A stretch of DNA of 33,296 nucleotides from Corynebacterium amycolatum SK46 (GCF_000173655.1 NZ_ABZU01000019.1:1-33296), one strand, 5' to 3'; numbered from the stretch's first letter, positions 1 through 10,599 are shown. Notes: generated from the sequence alone by a model not told the origin. Made by a program: numbers and translations.

Positions 1-49
1 AAAACAACCACCCAAACCAGGGCAACCACTCCATGAGCAGCGAGAAAAA

Positions 50-79
50 ACATTAACAAACAATTAACCAGAAAGTCAA
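50..79 (-). promoter_or_regulatory. strong promoter reading out of the window (possible rrn promoter)
   Basis: On the minus strand a -35 TTGACT (74-79) is followed after 18 bases by TAATGT (50-55), or after 17 bases by TTAATG (51-56). This is the best consensus pair in the window. Transcription would start near position 43 and run off the left edge. The long non-coding region and the strength of the promoter would suit a ribosomal RNA operon or another highly expressed gene, but the downstream gene is not visible, so that identity is inference. Confidence 0.5.
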
Positions 80-345
80 ACCAATGACTCCCAGCGGCTA
101 ACCGCACGAAAACATTTCCCCCACATCACCACAACAAGCGATCACATCGCCCTGTCGCGCTGACCTCCGAATACATTACACACACCTCACCCAAAGACAC
201 AAAACCCCAGGTAGATAGATGCGAACTAGCGTTTTGCCTGTGCAGTAGAGCGATTCCCCAAAGACCATAAGCCCCCCTCCCCTTAACGAAAGTCGGTAGC
301 TTTCGCTCATCACTACCACCTTGGCTCCGGTTTCTACGCTCCCCT

Positions 346-378
346 AAAACAACCAAGACTCCGGACTGACCAGGAGTC
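346..378 (-). terminator. rho-independent-like terminator after tyrS
   Basis: On the minus strand GACTCC (373-378) pairs with GGAGTC (357-362) around a 10-base loop that contains a further GG/CC pair. A T-rich tail follows (TTGGTTGTTTT, 346-356). A second small hairpin, ATGATT-CTGA-AATCAT, lies just before it at 380-395. It sits about 130 bases past the tyrS stop and is the only plausible end for that operon. Confidence 0.5.
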
Positions 379-508
379 AATGATTCTGAAATCATCATTC
401 TCCTAGCTTGCCCGGAGCCTTAGCCCAGCTACCTAAAAAGAATCAAGCTGCATAAACACCAATTGATCTAGAGGCCAACAACGCACCTGTACGGAGACCA
501 ACCAGCGC

Positions 509-1786
509 CTACACGAACTTCACACCAGCGAAGTTCTTCTTACCGCGACGCAGCACAATCCACTTGCCATGCAGCAGGTCCTCGGCAGCCGGCTCCCATG
601 CTTCGTCCTCGATGCGCTGGTTATTGGCGTACGCGCCACCTTCCTTAATGGTGCGGCGTGCTTCGCCCTTCGACTTAGCAAGCCCCGCAGCAACGAGAAG
701 GTCAACAGCAGTACGCGGCTCGCCTTCGGCAATCTCCGCAACCTCGGTCTCAGAGACCGCACCCGCCAGAGTGGTCTCGTCCAGTTCGGTCAGCTCAGCG
801 CGACCAAACAGTGCCTGCGCTGCCAGCTCAACAGCCTTGGTGGCCTCTTCGCCGTGGACCAGGTTCGTCATCTCCTGAGCAAGGCGGCGCTGCGCTTCAC
901 GCTTGAACGGACGCTCCGCAACAGCGACCTCGTACTCCGCAATCTCCTCCTGAGTCAGGAAGGTGAACCAACGCAGGTAGTCGATAACAACCGAGTCACC
1001 GGCATTGAGGAAGTACTGGTACCAGGAGTACGGCGAAGTCTTTTCAGCATCCAGCCACAGCTTGCCACCACCGGTGGACTTACCGAACTTCTGCCCCTGC
1101 GCATCGGTCACCAGCGGCACGGTCAGGCCGTGCACCTTGGCGCCGTCGATACGCCTGTTCAAGTCGACACCAGAGACGATGTTGCCCCACTGATCGCCAC
1201 CGCCAATCTGCAGCACGCAATCGTAGTTACGGCGCAGCTGCACGTAGTCGTTGGACTGCAGCAGCATGTAGGAAAACTCGGTGTAGGAGATGCCGTCGGA
1301 CTCGAGGCGGCGCTTCACAGTGTCGCGGTCGAGCATGGTGTTGAGGGAGAAGTTCTTGCCGACATCACGAAGGAAGTCAATGACGGACATGTTCATAGTC
1401 CAGTCCGCATTATTGACCATCGTCGCCGGGGCCTCGCCCTCAAAGTCAATAAAACGACGCAGCTGGCCCTTGATGGCCTCCAGGTTATGCTCAATGGCGT
1501 CCTGGCTGAGCATCGAACGTTCACCGACATCACGCGGATCGCCGATGAAGCCCGTAGCGCCACCTGCCAGCGCAATTGGGTGGTGACCGGCCAGCTGGAA
1601 ACGACGCAACATAATCATCGGAACCAGGTGGCCCGCGTGCAGCGAATCGCCCGTTGGATCAAAACCGCAATACAGAGTAATGGGGTTTTCGCACGCCTCG
1701 CGCAGCGCGTCAACATCGGTGGACTGATTAATCAGGCCACGCCACTGTAGTTCGTCGATAATGTTCTGTTCAGTCACGTCCTCCAT
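509..1786 (-). CDS. tyrS: tyrosyl-tRNA synthetase
   Basis: Class I aminoacyl-tRNA synthetase that charges tRNA-Tyr in the cytoplasm. The N-terminal catalytic domain carries the HIGH-type signature as HAGH (about residues 50-53, within SLHAGHLVP) and the KMSKS-type loop as KFGKSTGG. The last 65 or so residues form an S4 RNA-binding domain ([19 protein letters not shown]). The length of about 425 residues is normal. The start is uncertain: I chose the ATG at 1786, but a GTG at 1813 gives nine more residues and neither has a good Shine-Dalgarno sequence. It follows the glycosylase gene within a few tens of bases and is probably the last gene of the operon that begins at 6159. A terminator-like hairpin lies downstream. 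Confidence 0.96.
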   Translation of the reverse strand: MEDVTEQNIIDELQWRGLINQSTDVDALREACENPITLYCGFDPTGDSLHAGHLVPMIMLRRFQLAGHHPIALAGGATGFIGDPRDVGERSMLSQDAIEHNLEAIKGQLRRFIDFEGEAPATMVNNADWTMNMSVIDFLRDVGKNFSLNTMLDRDTVKRRLESDGISYTEFSYMLLQSNDYVQLRRNYDCVLQIGGGDQWGNIVSGVDLNRRIDGAKVHGLTVPLVTDAQGQKFGKSTGGGKLWLDAEKTSPYSWYQYFLNAGDSVVIDYLRWFTFLTQEEIAEYEVAVAERPFKREAQRRLAQEMTNLVHGEEATKAVELAAQALFGRAELTELDETTLAGAVSETEVAEIAEGEPRTAVDLLVAAGLAKSKGEARRTIKEGGAYANNQRIEDEAWEPAAEDLLHGKWIVLRRGKKNFAGVKFV

Positions 1787-1825
1787 CGTAACGTTTCGCT
1801 TGCCGACGTTCACCGCGAGGGTGAC

Positions 1826-2476
1826 CTAGAACTCCTCAACCGCCTTCTTGTGGCGCCGATAGGCTGAGACTGAATCGTCCGGAAGCCACAGCCGCCACGG
1901 CCTATTCGCAGCTCGGCGAACGCCCACGCGCGGGCCTGCGTGGATGTCGCTAACTAAATCGGCGGTCTCCTGCTGCGCCACAAACACGCGTGACGACGGA
2001 TCCAGCGCATCTGCCCCATAGTCGCTTAGGTCAAGGCCAAGCGCCTGACCAACATTGCCCGGACCACGTCCGAGACCCGCAACCGCGGGCTTTTCACCAC
2101 GGCGACGACGCACCGCATCCATGCCCTGCTCAATGCGAACGGAACGGACTAATACTCCCCCGCCCGTGCCGTCCGTAGCGCTAGTGATGTTGGCACAAAA
2201 GTGGATGCCATAGGAGCGGTAGATATACCAATGCCCCGCCGGGCCAAACATGGCGCGATTGCGTTCGGTTGGCCCCATAAAGCAGTGCGCGGCCGGGTCG
2301 GGATAGCGCTGGTCAGCTGGACCGCCGTAGGCCTCGACCTCCGTGATGGTGGCGATGACATCCTCAGCGGGGATGACAATTGCGCACCCGAGCAGCATCT
2401 GCGCAGCCTCAATGGGCGCTCCCGATAGCGCAGAGCGGTCGAGGGCGCTGTAGCCGTCGGGAAGCGGGAAAGGCAA
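1826..2476 (-). CDS. mpg: 3-methyladenine DNA glycosylase (AAG/Mpg family)
   Basis: Monofunctional DNA glycosylase of the AAG family, which removes alkylated purines in base excision repair. Seen here are the EVEAY segment with the family's catalytic Glu, the DPAAHCFMGPTERN stretch, MFGPAGHWYIYRSYG, and the later LGRGPGNVGQALGL motif. At 216 residues it is of normal family length. The reading frame is bounded upstream by the TAA stop of the Trm112-like gene at 2477-2479, and the first codon after it is TTG, so the start is TTG at 2476 directly abutting that stop. This points to translational coupling or re-initiation. No other start fits without losing conserved N-terminal sequence. Confidence 0.92.
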   Translation of the reverse strand: MPFPLPDGYSALDRSALSGAPIEAAQMLLGCAIVIPAEDVIATITEVEAYGGPADQRYPDPAAHCFMGPTERNRAMFGPAGHWYIYRSYGIHFCANITSATDGTGGGVLVRSVRIEQGMDAVRRRRGEKPAVAGLGRGPGNVGQALGLDLSDYGADALDPSSRVFVAQQETADLVSDIHAGPRVGVRRAANRPWRLWLPDDSVSAYRRHKKAVEEF

Positions 2477-2650
2477 TTACTTGTCCCAGGCGATAGCTTC
2501 GTCGGAAAGCATGACCGGAATGCCTTCGTCGATGCGGTAGGCGATCTTCAGGCGAGGATTGACCAGCACCTGCTCGTCTTCGAGGTATTCAAGCGGCCCC
2601 TTGTCACGCGGGCAAGCGAGGATATCAAGGAGTTTCGGATCAAGGCTCAT
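2477..2650 (-). CDS. Trm112-like small protein (57 aa)
   Basis: A 57-residue protein starting MSLDPKLLDILACPRDKGPL and continuing with a segment containing NPRLKIAYRI and DEGIPVMLSDEAI. This matches the bacterial Trm112/YcaR (UPF0434) family, small proteins related to the zinc-binding activator of methyltransferases. The typical arrangement has a CPxC motif near the N-terminus; here only one Cys (Cys13) is present and the second position is Asp, so zinc binding is unlikely. The ATG at 2650 overlaps the 3' end of the upstream membrane-protein gene by 11 bases, and the stop abuts the glycosylase start. The role in this organism is not known. Confidence 0.85.
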   Translation of the reverse strand: MSLDPKLLDILACPRDKGPLEYLEDEQVLVNPRLKIAYRIDEGIPVMLSDEAIAWDK

Positions 2651-3299
2651 AGTCCACTACCTTACCGAACTGAATTGCCAGGGTGTCACGCTGACCTTCC
2701 AAAGCAATCAGGTTGTCCTGGCCGATGGCATCCTGAATCTTCTGCACCGCGGAATGCAGCAGCTCGATGGACTCCCGAGCCGGATTCTCGGCCTTGTGAC
2801 GCAGACGCTCCGGGACTGCGAGGTAGGAGTTGACCGTCTGCGGCAAGTACTCCTGGATAATGCCGCCGATGACTACCTTCTGCTCGGGATAATCTTTGAG
2901 GTACTTCCACTCGCTCAGGACAGATTCCAACGTCGCACCCAGGTCATTTGCGGCATTGCCAAGATTGTCGCCAGGCTGGGCATCGAAAAGCCTGCCCAAA
3001 GTCCGGTGGAGTTTCCTACGCAGCTCAGCTGGATTGAGCGGGCGACGCTGTGGGACCTCAGGCTTCGGCGCCGAGCTAACGGACTTCTGAGCCTCTTTGC
3101 TCTGCCTCGGCAACAAAGCAACCGACACGCCCCACGCGGCAATTGCAACAACCGGCCACAGGAAACCAAGCCCCACAACCAGGTGCAGCACCACTACTGA
3201 GATGGCAAGGACGAGCCCGACAATGTTGGCGGGGCTGTTAAGAAAGCCACCGCCAGAGGAAGTGCCGGAGGAAGTGCCGGAGGATTTACTGGTAGCCAC
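2640..3299 (-). CDS. small membrane protein with two N-terminal helices, XpaC-like (tentative)
   Basis: A 219-residue protein. A Ser/Gly/Thr-rich N-terminus (SGTSSGTSSGGG) is followed by two adjacent hydrophobic helices at about residues 23-65, then a mostly charged helical cytoplasmic part. The start is GTG at 3299, chosen because AAGGAG lies a few bases upstream (AAGGAGATTCGTG); the longer frame to 3356 has no such support. It overlaps the VWA lipoprotein gene by 14 bases, so the two are surely co-translated. The layout resembles XpaC-type proteins, which are often near VWA or TelA-type genes, but I cannot prove that relation from sequence alone. No catalytic motif was seen. Confidence 0.7.
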   Translation of the reverse strand: MATSKSSGTSSGTSSGGGFLNSPANIVGLVLAISVVVLHLVVGLGFLWPVVAIAAWGVSVALLPRQSKEAQKSVSSAPKPEVPQRRPLNPAELRRKLHRTLGRLFDAQPGDNLGNAANDLGATLESVLSEWKYLKDYPEQKVVIGGIIQEYLPQTVNSYLAVPERLRHKAENPARESIELLHSAVQKIQDAIGQDNLIALEGQRDTLAIQFGKVVDYEP

Positions 3300-4917
3300 G
3301 AATCTCCTTGAACACATCAGCAAGCTCGGTCTCACGGGATTCAAAGACCTTACCACCAGTCAGGTTCGCAAGTTCCTGCATTTCTCCCGGATCCGCCTCG
3401 CCATAACGGATGACGAATACCGGCGGCAGATTTCCGCCCTTGGACTGGTAAAAATCGCGGAATTCAGAAAAAGTCTTGCCCGATGTTACCTGTCCATCGG
3501 TCAGAACCACGATGGATGGAATCGAGTTCTTATCCGAGCTGCCGAGAAGGTCGAAGGCCTGGATCAGGGCGTCGTAAAGCGCCGTCTCGCCCTCTGCGTA
3601 CAGACCATCGACGGCGGCGGTGAGTTGCGCACGCGATTCCGGACCGTCGATTGTCGTTGTCGTGGGCTCGCCGACGCTCGTGCTAAACGGCAGAATCGTC
3701 GCGATCTCCCGGTTTCGCAACCCCACACTTCCCGTCTCGGTGCGCGCGCTGCCGTCGACGATGGCGCGCATCGTCGCCTGCAAGTCCGCGATGCGGTCAC
3801 CGAACATTGAGCCGGAGGTGTCGAGAACAAAGACCGACTCGCCGGGCACGCGCAGGTCATTGTCGTACGCCTCAATGAGACGATCCGTGACAGCGCGATC
3901 GCCCGGGAACGGCAGCTCGATAATGACGCTGTTGGTCATGCTTTCCGGCAGGTTGGCTTCATCGGAGACCGGGCGCAGGAAGTGGTCGGCGAGAACCTGT
4001 GAGTTTGCCTCCAGCCACTGTCCGAGTGCTTCCGTCTGCCGCGCGGCGAAGTCGTTAGCAGGCTGAGCTAGTGGCGTCAGCGGGTAATCCGCACTGATGA
4101 CACCGTCGCTCGGCACAACAACTTCCAGGTCAGCGCCCTCTTTATTCATCTGCTGCAGCACAGCTTCATAGTTGATGAGAGCGTCGACGGAGTCCGGCTC
4201 GCCCAGGAATTTATCGCGCAGCCACCCCGACGAACCCGAAGTCATCTTCTGCCCCTCGAAGAACTTCTGCAGTTCAGGCGTGGTGCGGTTGATATCCCCC
4301 GTAGTCAGCGCCGATCCGGTGTCGGCGAACGCGGTCGCAACCGACACCACACCGGAAAAGCCCGAGTTCGATTCCGTGGGGTTGGTCATGCCGTAGGTCA
4401 ATTTTCCTGACGACGCAGCCTCCGCGATCTCACCCCACGTCGGCTGCTTGGTATCCCAACCGAGTTCCCGAGCCTTGGGCGAATGGATGCCAAATGCGAC
4501 CGGTGAAGTGGCGACTTTCTTGGCTTCACCGAGCTTGTCAGCCCCGCCGAGTAAATCAACGTACCGGTTGGTAGCAAACCAGGTGGCATCAAATTGGTTG
4601 TCGAAGTCACCGTCGACAAGTGCGTGGCTGTTCTTCACAGTGCCGTCGAGAAGCTCGAGGTTAATAGTAAAACCGAGGTCGTCGGAAGCCTTTTGCATCA
4701 ACGGCTGTAGCTCTGCAAGCTCCGTGGCCCCGGCGATGCGCATAGTCGAGCCCTTGAGGTCCGAATCGACATTGACCTTGTTCGTCTTCTCATCGTCGGA
4801 GCCCAACGACAGGTTCAGGCCACCGTCGGAGCAGGCCGCGACAGTGAAGATGCCGAGCACACCGACGAGGGCAAGAAGCATTTTGCGGAGGGTAGTTGGT
4901 GCCTTGTACATAAACAT
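3286..4917 (-). CDS. lipoprotein: binding-protein-like domain fused to a VWA domain
   Basis: A 543-residue exported lipoprotein. The signal peptide ends in the lipobox VAAC with Cys29 as the lipidation site. Residues of about 50-330 resemble an extracellular solute-binding protein of the SBP_bac_11 type (TESNSGFSGVVSVATAF, INYEAVLQQ). A von Willebrand A domain fills about 355-540, with a complete MIDAS DTSGS at 366-370, a Thr/Ala-rich ETALYDAL loop and VVLTDGQ. The order (binding domain plus metal-dependent adhesion domain) suggests an outer-face protein that binds another protein or polymer; its ligand is unknown. The start at 4917 has AGGGG upstream. It begins 6 bases after the previous gene and overlaps the next one. 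No permease or ATPase gene is nearby, so it is not an obvious ABC importer part. Confidence 0.85.
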   Translation of the reverse strand: MFMYKAPTTLRKMLLALVGVLGIFTVAACSDGGLNLSLGSDDEKTNKVNVDSDLKGSTMRIAGATELAELQPLMQKASDDLGFTINLELLDGTVKNSHALVDGDFDNQFDATWFATNRYVDLLGGADKLGEAKKVATSPVAFGIHSPKARELGWDTKQPTWGEIAEAASSGKLTYGMTNPTESNSGFSGVVSVATAFADTGSALTTGDINRTTPELQKFFEGQKMTSGSSGWLRDKFLGEPDSVDALINYEAVLQQMNKEGADLEVVVPSDGVISADYPLTPLAQPANDFAARQTEALGQWLEANSQVLADHFLRPVSDEANLPESMTNSVIIELPFPGDRAVTDRLIEAYDNDLRVPGESVFVLDTSGSMFGDRIADLQATMRAIVDGSARTETGSVGLRNREIATILPFSTSVGEPTTTTIDGPESRAQLTAAVDGLYAEGETALYDALIQAFDLLGSSDKNSIPSIVVLTDGQVTSGKTFSEFRDFYQSKGGNLPPVFVIRYGEADPGEMQELANLTGGKVFESRETELADVFKEIRGYQ

Positions 4918-4923
4918 TCTGCT

Positions 4924-6159
4924 TTACCCCTCTTCCGTTTCCGGCCTCGGCGGGCCCTGGTATCCGCGGGAGACACCCTCAATGAGCTGCTCGAGGATAT
5001 CGAAACTCGGTGGGTCAATGGAGTCCACAAAATCGGTGGAGACCTCCTGCCCCGTCTTCAATTGTGTCTGGAACTCCTCCATCGCCTCAGGCTGGCTGGA
5101 TCGGTAGCCGTGCTTAGCTGCCAGCTTCTGAAGCTCAGGGTCTTCTGCGAGAAGCCTTGCGACCGCAGCACCGTTGTCGTTAAAGCCCAATGCCACGTGA
5201 GTGCTCAGAATCGTCGGCGATGGATATGCCAGGCGCATTTCCGGCTTCAATCGACTGTTCTGGGCACCACCCTCCCCCAGGAATTGCGACTCGTAGACCA
5301 TCACCATTGGCTTCGAACCGACGCCCTGCGAGAGGTAGTCCGAGAATGGCCCAGCCGATGAAGACTCCGTGTACCCCTGGCCTGTGAACAGCGGGGTCAG
5401 CTCCGGCAAGACCGCATTGACCTGCCCATTGTCGGACACAATCCGGCCTTCATTGGTAATCCAAGACATGAGCGATAAGTACATCGCGGCCGAGTTTGAC
5501 GAACGGATGTCAGTCGTGGACATCTGCACCGTGCGTGGCGACGGGTAGTCATTCTCCGCGAAGTCACGCCAGCGGACATTGTCGTGCTGCATCGTGGCCA
5601 GTGCTGCCATATCTACCTGCCACGTCGTGCCCTGTTTCCGGGCTACATTTTCCCGTTCCAGCGCCTGCAAGATGTTGTCGAAAGTAGCGATTGCCATCGG
5701 GGTGTAGAAGACGTCGTACCGCTCAGCACCGCTCATCTTCTCAGCAATCTTCTCCGCTGCAGGGGCCGATGATGGAAACGCCATGTCGAAGGAATCCAGA
5801 TTCACATCCGTGGCCATCCGACGCGAACCCGCCGTCTTTACTTCCACCGCATAGCCGTGGGAGGCAAGAGCCTTTTGGACCTCTTTGTCTTCGAAGAAGG
5901 GCTTCTTCTCAGAGCCAACAATCGCCTTGACGACGGTCTTTTCACCACCGAAGAATTCACGGCTTCCTCCGGAGCTGCCACCAGAAAAACCTGGAACACT
6001 ACCGCCACGACCGACATAGACTGCAACAGCCGCGATGACAATCAAAATGACTGCAAGAATTGCCCCCGGGCCCATACACCCTTTCTTGCTACCACTCTGA
6101 TTTTTATTTTTATCTCGTGAGCTGCGATTTCCACCGCTCGACCGCTTACTTTCCGCCAT
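4924..6159 (-). CDS. membrane-anchored periplasmic-binding-protein-like protein
   Basis: A 411-residue protein with a basic cytoplasmic N-terminus rich in Ser, Lys and Asn, one membrane helix at about residues 32-50, a Gly/Ser linker, and a long extracytoplasmic domain. That domain resembles the binding domain of the next protein: compare SSNSAAMYLSLMSWIT, LPELTPLFTGQGYTESSSAG and VMVYESQFL here with ESNSGFSGVVSVATAF, TPELQKFFEGQKMTSGSSG and LINYEAVLQ there. The two look like paralogues made by tandem duplication, this one without a VWA domain and with a helix instead of a lipid anchor. The ATG at 6159 has no Shine-Dalgarno sequence but sits exactly where a promoter at 6166-6194 would start transcription, so the message is probably leaderless. 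Function unknown. Confidence 0.82.
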   Translation of the reverse strand: MAESKRSSGGNRSSRDKNKNQSGSKKGCMGPGAILAVILIVIAAVAVYVGRGGSVPGFSGGSSGGSREFFGGEKTVVKAIVGSEKKPFFEDKEVQKALASHGYAVEVKTAGSRRMATDVNLDSFDMAFPSSAPAAEKIAEKMSGAERYDVFYTPMAIATFDNILQALERENVARKQGTTWQVDMAALATMQHDNVRWRDFAENDYPSPRTVQMSTTDIRSSNSAAMYLSLMSWITNEGRIVSDNGQVNAVLPELTPLFTGQGYTESSSAGPFSDYLSQGVGSKPMVMVYESQFLGEGGAQNSRLKPEMRLAYPSPTILSTHVALGFNDNGAAVARLLAEDPELQKLAAKHGYRSSQPEAMEEFQTQLKTGQEVSTDFVDSIDPPSFDILEQLIEGVSRGYQGPPRPETEEG

Positions 6160-6165
6160 GAAATT

Positions 6166-6194
6166 ATAGTAAGAGACCTGGTCAAACCTGGCAA
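6166..6194 (-). promoter_or_regulatory. leaderless promoter for the binding-protein/VWA operon
   Basis: On the minus strand a -35 TTGCCA (6189-6194) lies 17 bases from a -10 TACTAT (6166-6171). Six bases separate the -10 from the ATG at 6159, so the predicted first transcribed base is the A of the start codon. No purine-rich ribosome binding site exists between them. Leaderless messages are common in actinobacteria, which supports the reading. Confidence 0.6.
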
Positions 6195-6292
6195 CAGATA
6201 TAGAAATAATCAGTAATCTGCGTCACTTCGGGGGCACGCTGGTATTACGGGTTTACTGGCGACGTCGGGCCGATCCGAGTTAGTGACTGCGG

Positions 6293-6335
6293 TTATGACA
6301 AAAATGGCCTGAAAAATGGCCTGAAAGTGTCATAA
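6293..6335. repeat. inverted repeat enclosing a tandem direct repeat
   Basis: TTATGACA (6293-6300) and its exact reverse complement TGTCATAA (6328-6335) flank two tandem copies of AAAATGGCCTGA (6301-6324). The element lies between the arg terminator and the promoter of the binding-protein operon, about 100 bases upstream of the -35. It could be an operator or a hairpin; the sequence does not say which. Confidence 0.6.
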
Positions 6336-6353
6336 ACTCGCACAGTTTCACGT

Positions 6354-6392
6354 AAAAAAATCGGCGTGCGATCGATTGACCGCACACCGATT
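6354..6392 (-). terminator. rho-independent terminator of the arg cluster
   Basis: On the minus strand AATCGGTGTGCG pairs with CGCACGCCGATT (one G-T mismatch) around a 10-base loop and is followed by seven T residues (6354-6360). It lies about 40 bases past the argH stop. Just before it, at 6403-6417, a short perfect inverted repeat GCTAGC-TGA-GCTAGC may help. Confidence 0.9.
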
Positions 6393-6430
6393 AATTGGCC
6401 GCGCTAGCTGAGCTAGCCGCTTTACCAGCT

Positions 6431-7915
<1,485 letters not shown>

Positions 7916-9115
7916 TTACAGGTTGAAGTCGCGCTTTGCGGCCATCTTCGACGACAGGCCGTGCAGCTCGACAAAACCGCGAGCCAGGGTCTGGTCGAAG
8001 GAGTCGCCCTCGTCGTAGGTAGCCAGGTTGAAGTCGTACAGCGAAGTGTTCGAGCGGCGACCGTTGACGTTGCAGTGACCTGCGTGCATGACCATGCGGA
8101 TGTCACCGGAAACGCCCTTCTGGGACTCCTCAATGAAGGCATCCAGCGCGCGCTTCAGTGGCGAGAACCACAGGCCGTCGTAGACCAGGTTTGCCCACTC
8201 GCCCTCGACCTGGCGCTTGTAACGGGCCAGCTCACGCTCAACGGTGACATCCTCGAGTGCTGCGTGTGCAGCCATGATGGCAATTGCGCCTGGAGCCTCG
8301 TAGATCTCGCGGGACTTAATGCCGACCAGGCGGTCTTCAACCATGTCCAGACGGCCAATGCCCTGAGCACCAGCGCGGCGGTTCATCTCTTCGATGGCCT
8401 CGAGCACGGAAACCTTCTTGCCGTCGATGGCAGTCGGCTTACCGTCCTCGAAGGAGATGATGACCTCGTCCGGGGAGCTGAAGTTCAGGGTCGGGTCCTC
8501 GGTGTACGCGTAGACATCCTTGGTCGGTGCGTTCCACAGGTCCTCCAAGTAGCCGGTCTCAATGGCGCGACCGAAGAGGTTCTGGTCAATGGAGAACGGG
8601 GACGACTTGGACTGCTCAATTGGCAGACCCTTTTCCTCAGCGAAGGCAATTGCCTTGTCGCGGGTCCAAGCGAAGTCACGAGCCGGTGCAATAATCTTCA
8701 GATCCGGTGCGGTGTTGGCGAAACCAACCTCGAAACGGACCTGGTCATTGCCCTTACCGGTGCAGCCGTGTGCGACGTGAGTGCCACCGAACTCCTCTGC
8801 AGCCTTCGCCATGTGCTTAACAATCAGCGGGCGCGACAGTGCAGAAACCAGCGGATACTGCTTCATGTAGAGACCATTTGCCTTAATGGTCGGCAGGCAG
8901 TACTCCTCGGCGAATTCATCCTTAGCGTCGACAACGACAGCTTCGACAGCGCCGGCGTCCAGAGCGCGCTGACGCACGGACTCCATGTCCTCGCCGCCCT
9001 GTCCGACATCGATAGAAACTGCGACGACCTCGCCGTCGGTCATTTCCTTGAGGTACGGAATAGCAACGGTGGTATCGAGGCCACCAGAGTAAGCAAGAAT
9101 AACCCGGTTGGTCAT
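7916..9115 (-). CDS. argG: argininosuccinate synthase
   Basis: Joins citrulline and aspartate using ATP to make argininosuccinate. The protein starts [19 protein letters not shown], where the AYSGGLDT P-loop is the ATP pyrophosphatase signature of the family, and contains [14 protein letters not shown], the second family signature. At 399 residues it has the normal length for the bacterial type I enzyme. AAAGGAG precedes the ATG at 9115. It lies 49 bases past argR; a 12-base palindrome (TGCTTTAAAGCA) sits in that gap, so a separate start of argGH transcription or ArgR control there is possible. Confidence 0.97.
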   Translation of the reverse strand: MTNRVILAYSGGLDTTVAIPYLKEMTDGEVVAVSIDVGQGGEDMESVRQRALDAGAVEAVVVDAKDEFAEEYCLPTIKANGLYMKQYPLVSALSRPLIVKHMAKAAEEFGGTHVAHGCTGKGNDQVRFEVGFANTAPDLKIIAPARDFAWTRDKAIAFAEEKGLPIEQSKSSPFSIDQNLFGRAIETGYLEDLWNAPTKDVYAYTEDPTLNFSSPDEVIISFEDGKPTAIDGKKVSVLEAIEEMNRRAGAQGIGRLDMVEDRLVGIKSREIYEAPGAIAIMAAHAALEDVTVERELARYKRQVEGEWANLVYDGLWFSPLKRALDAFIEESQKGVSGDIRMVMHAGHCNVNGRRSNTSLYDFNLATYDEGDSFDQTLARGFVELHGLSSKMAAKRDFNL

Positions 9116-9138
9116 AGGGTAAGCGCTCCTTTAATCGG

Positions 9139-9150
9139 TGCTTTAAAGCA
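9139..9150. repeat. perfect 12-base palindrome between argR and argG
   Basis: TGCTTTAAAGCA is an exact palindrome in the 49-base argR-argG gap, just upstream of the argG ribosome binding site. It might be a regulator site. No T-run follows, so it is not a terminator. Confidence 0.6.
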
Positions 9151-9164
9151 TTTCGTGGAATAGT

Positions 9165-9647
9165 TTACTGGTTCGTTCCGGCGGCTAGACGCTGGGCTAG
9201 GTCTGCGCCGGAAAGTGGTTCTCTAGCCAGGCACATTACGGTGTCATCTCCCGCAATTGTGCCAACGATTTCTTTGAGTCCCGCACGGTCAATCACACTG
9301 GCTAGATACTGTGCGGCTCCCGGTGGTGTACGCACAACCGCGATGGTGCCCGAATGATCAATGGAGACCAGCAGCTCGTCTAAAACGCGCCGCATCCTGG
9401 CCACTGCCCCGCTGGAGACAGCGAGTGCATCTTCGACGATGGAATAACGCGAACCGTTGGCTCCATCGCGAATCTTTCGGGCGCCCAGCTCATCGAGGTC
9501 TCTGGACAACGTCGCCTGCGCAATCTCGATGCCTTCGTCGGCAAGCAGCTCGACGAGCTGAACCTGACTGGACACGTGATGCTGCGCCAGCAGGTCAGCG
9601 ATGCGCGTCTGCCGAGCTGTGCGAGAACCTGGTTGTGCTGCGGTCAT
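9165..9647 (-). CDS. argR: arginine repressor
   Basis: Hexameric regulator that uses arginine as co-repressor to shut down arginine biosynthesis genes. A winged helix-turn-helix fills about residues 10-75, with the conserved Ser48-Arg49 of the recognition helix in [14 protein letters not shown]. The C-terminal oligomerisation and arginine-binding domain ends in [11 protein letters not shown] with the Asp pair at 134-135 that contacts arginine. At 160 residues the length is normal. It sits inside the operon it is expected to regulate, 4 bases after argF, so it probably controls its own level. Likely targets are the pentamer-rich region upstream of argC and perhaps the argR-argG gap. Confidence 0.96.
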   Translation of the reverse strand: MTAAQPGSRTARQTRIADLLAQHHVSSQVQLVELLADEGIEIAQATLSRDLDELGARKIRDGANGSRYSIVEDALAVSSGAVARMRRVLDELLVSIDHSGTIAVVRTPPGAAQYLASVIDRAGLKEIVGTIAGDDTVMCLAREPLSGADLAQRLAAGTNQ

Positions 9648-9651
9648 GACC

Positions 9652-10599
<948 letters not shown>

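Larger units (their letters stand above)
1..508. other. non-coding region downstream of tyrS
   Basis: No convincing gene is present in these 508 bases. The stretch is less GC-rich than the flanking coding sequence and holds two things I can support: a hairpin with a T-rich tail that suits the tyrS transcript (346-378), and a promoter-like pair at 50-79 reading leftward out of the window. A 90-codon open frame on the minus strand (126-398) has an unconvincing composition and lies over the terminator. A short inverted repeat (GCGG-CTAA-CCGC) sits at 94-105 and a second small hairpin at 380-395. Confidence 0.6.

Noticed and set aside
126..398. 90-codon open frame on the minus strand
   Set aside because: It has no family resemblance, its composition is unlike the coding regions, and it runs over the tyrS terminator hairpin. 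I treat it as chance.
569..1750. Long plus-strand open frame opposite tyrS
   Set aside because: It is the antisense shadow of a clearly real gene and encodes nothing recognisable.
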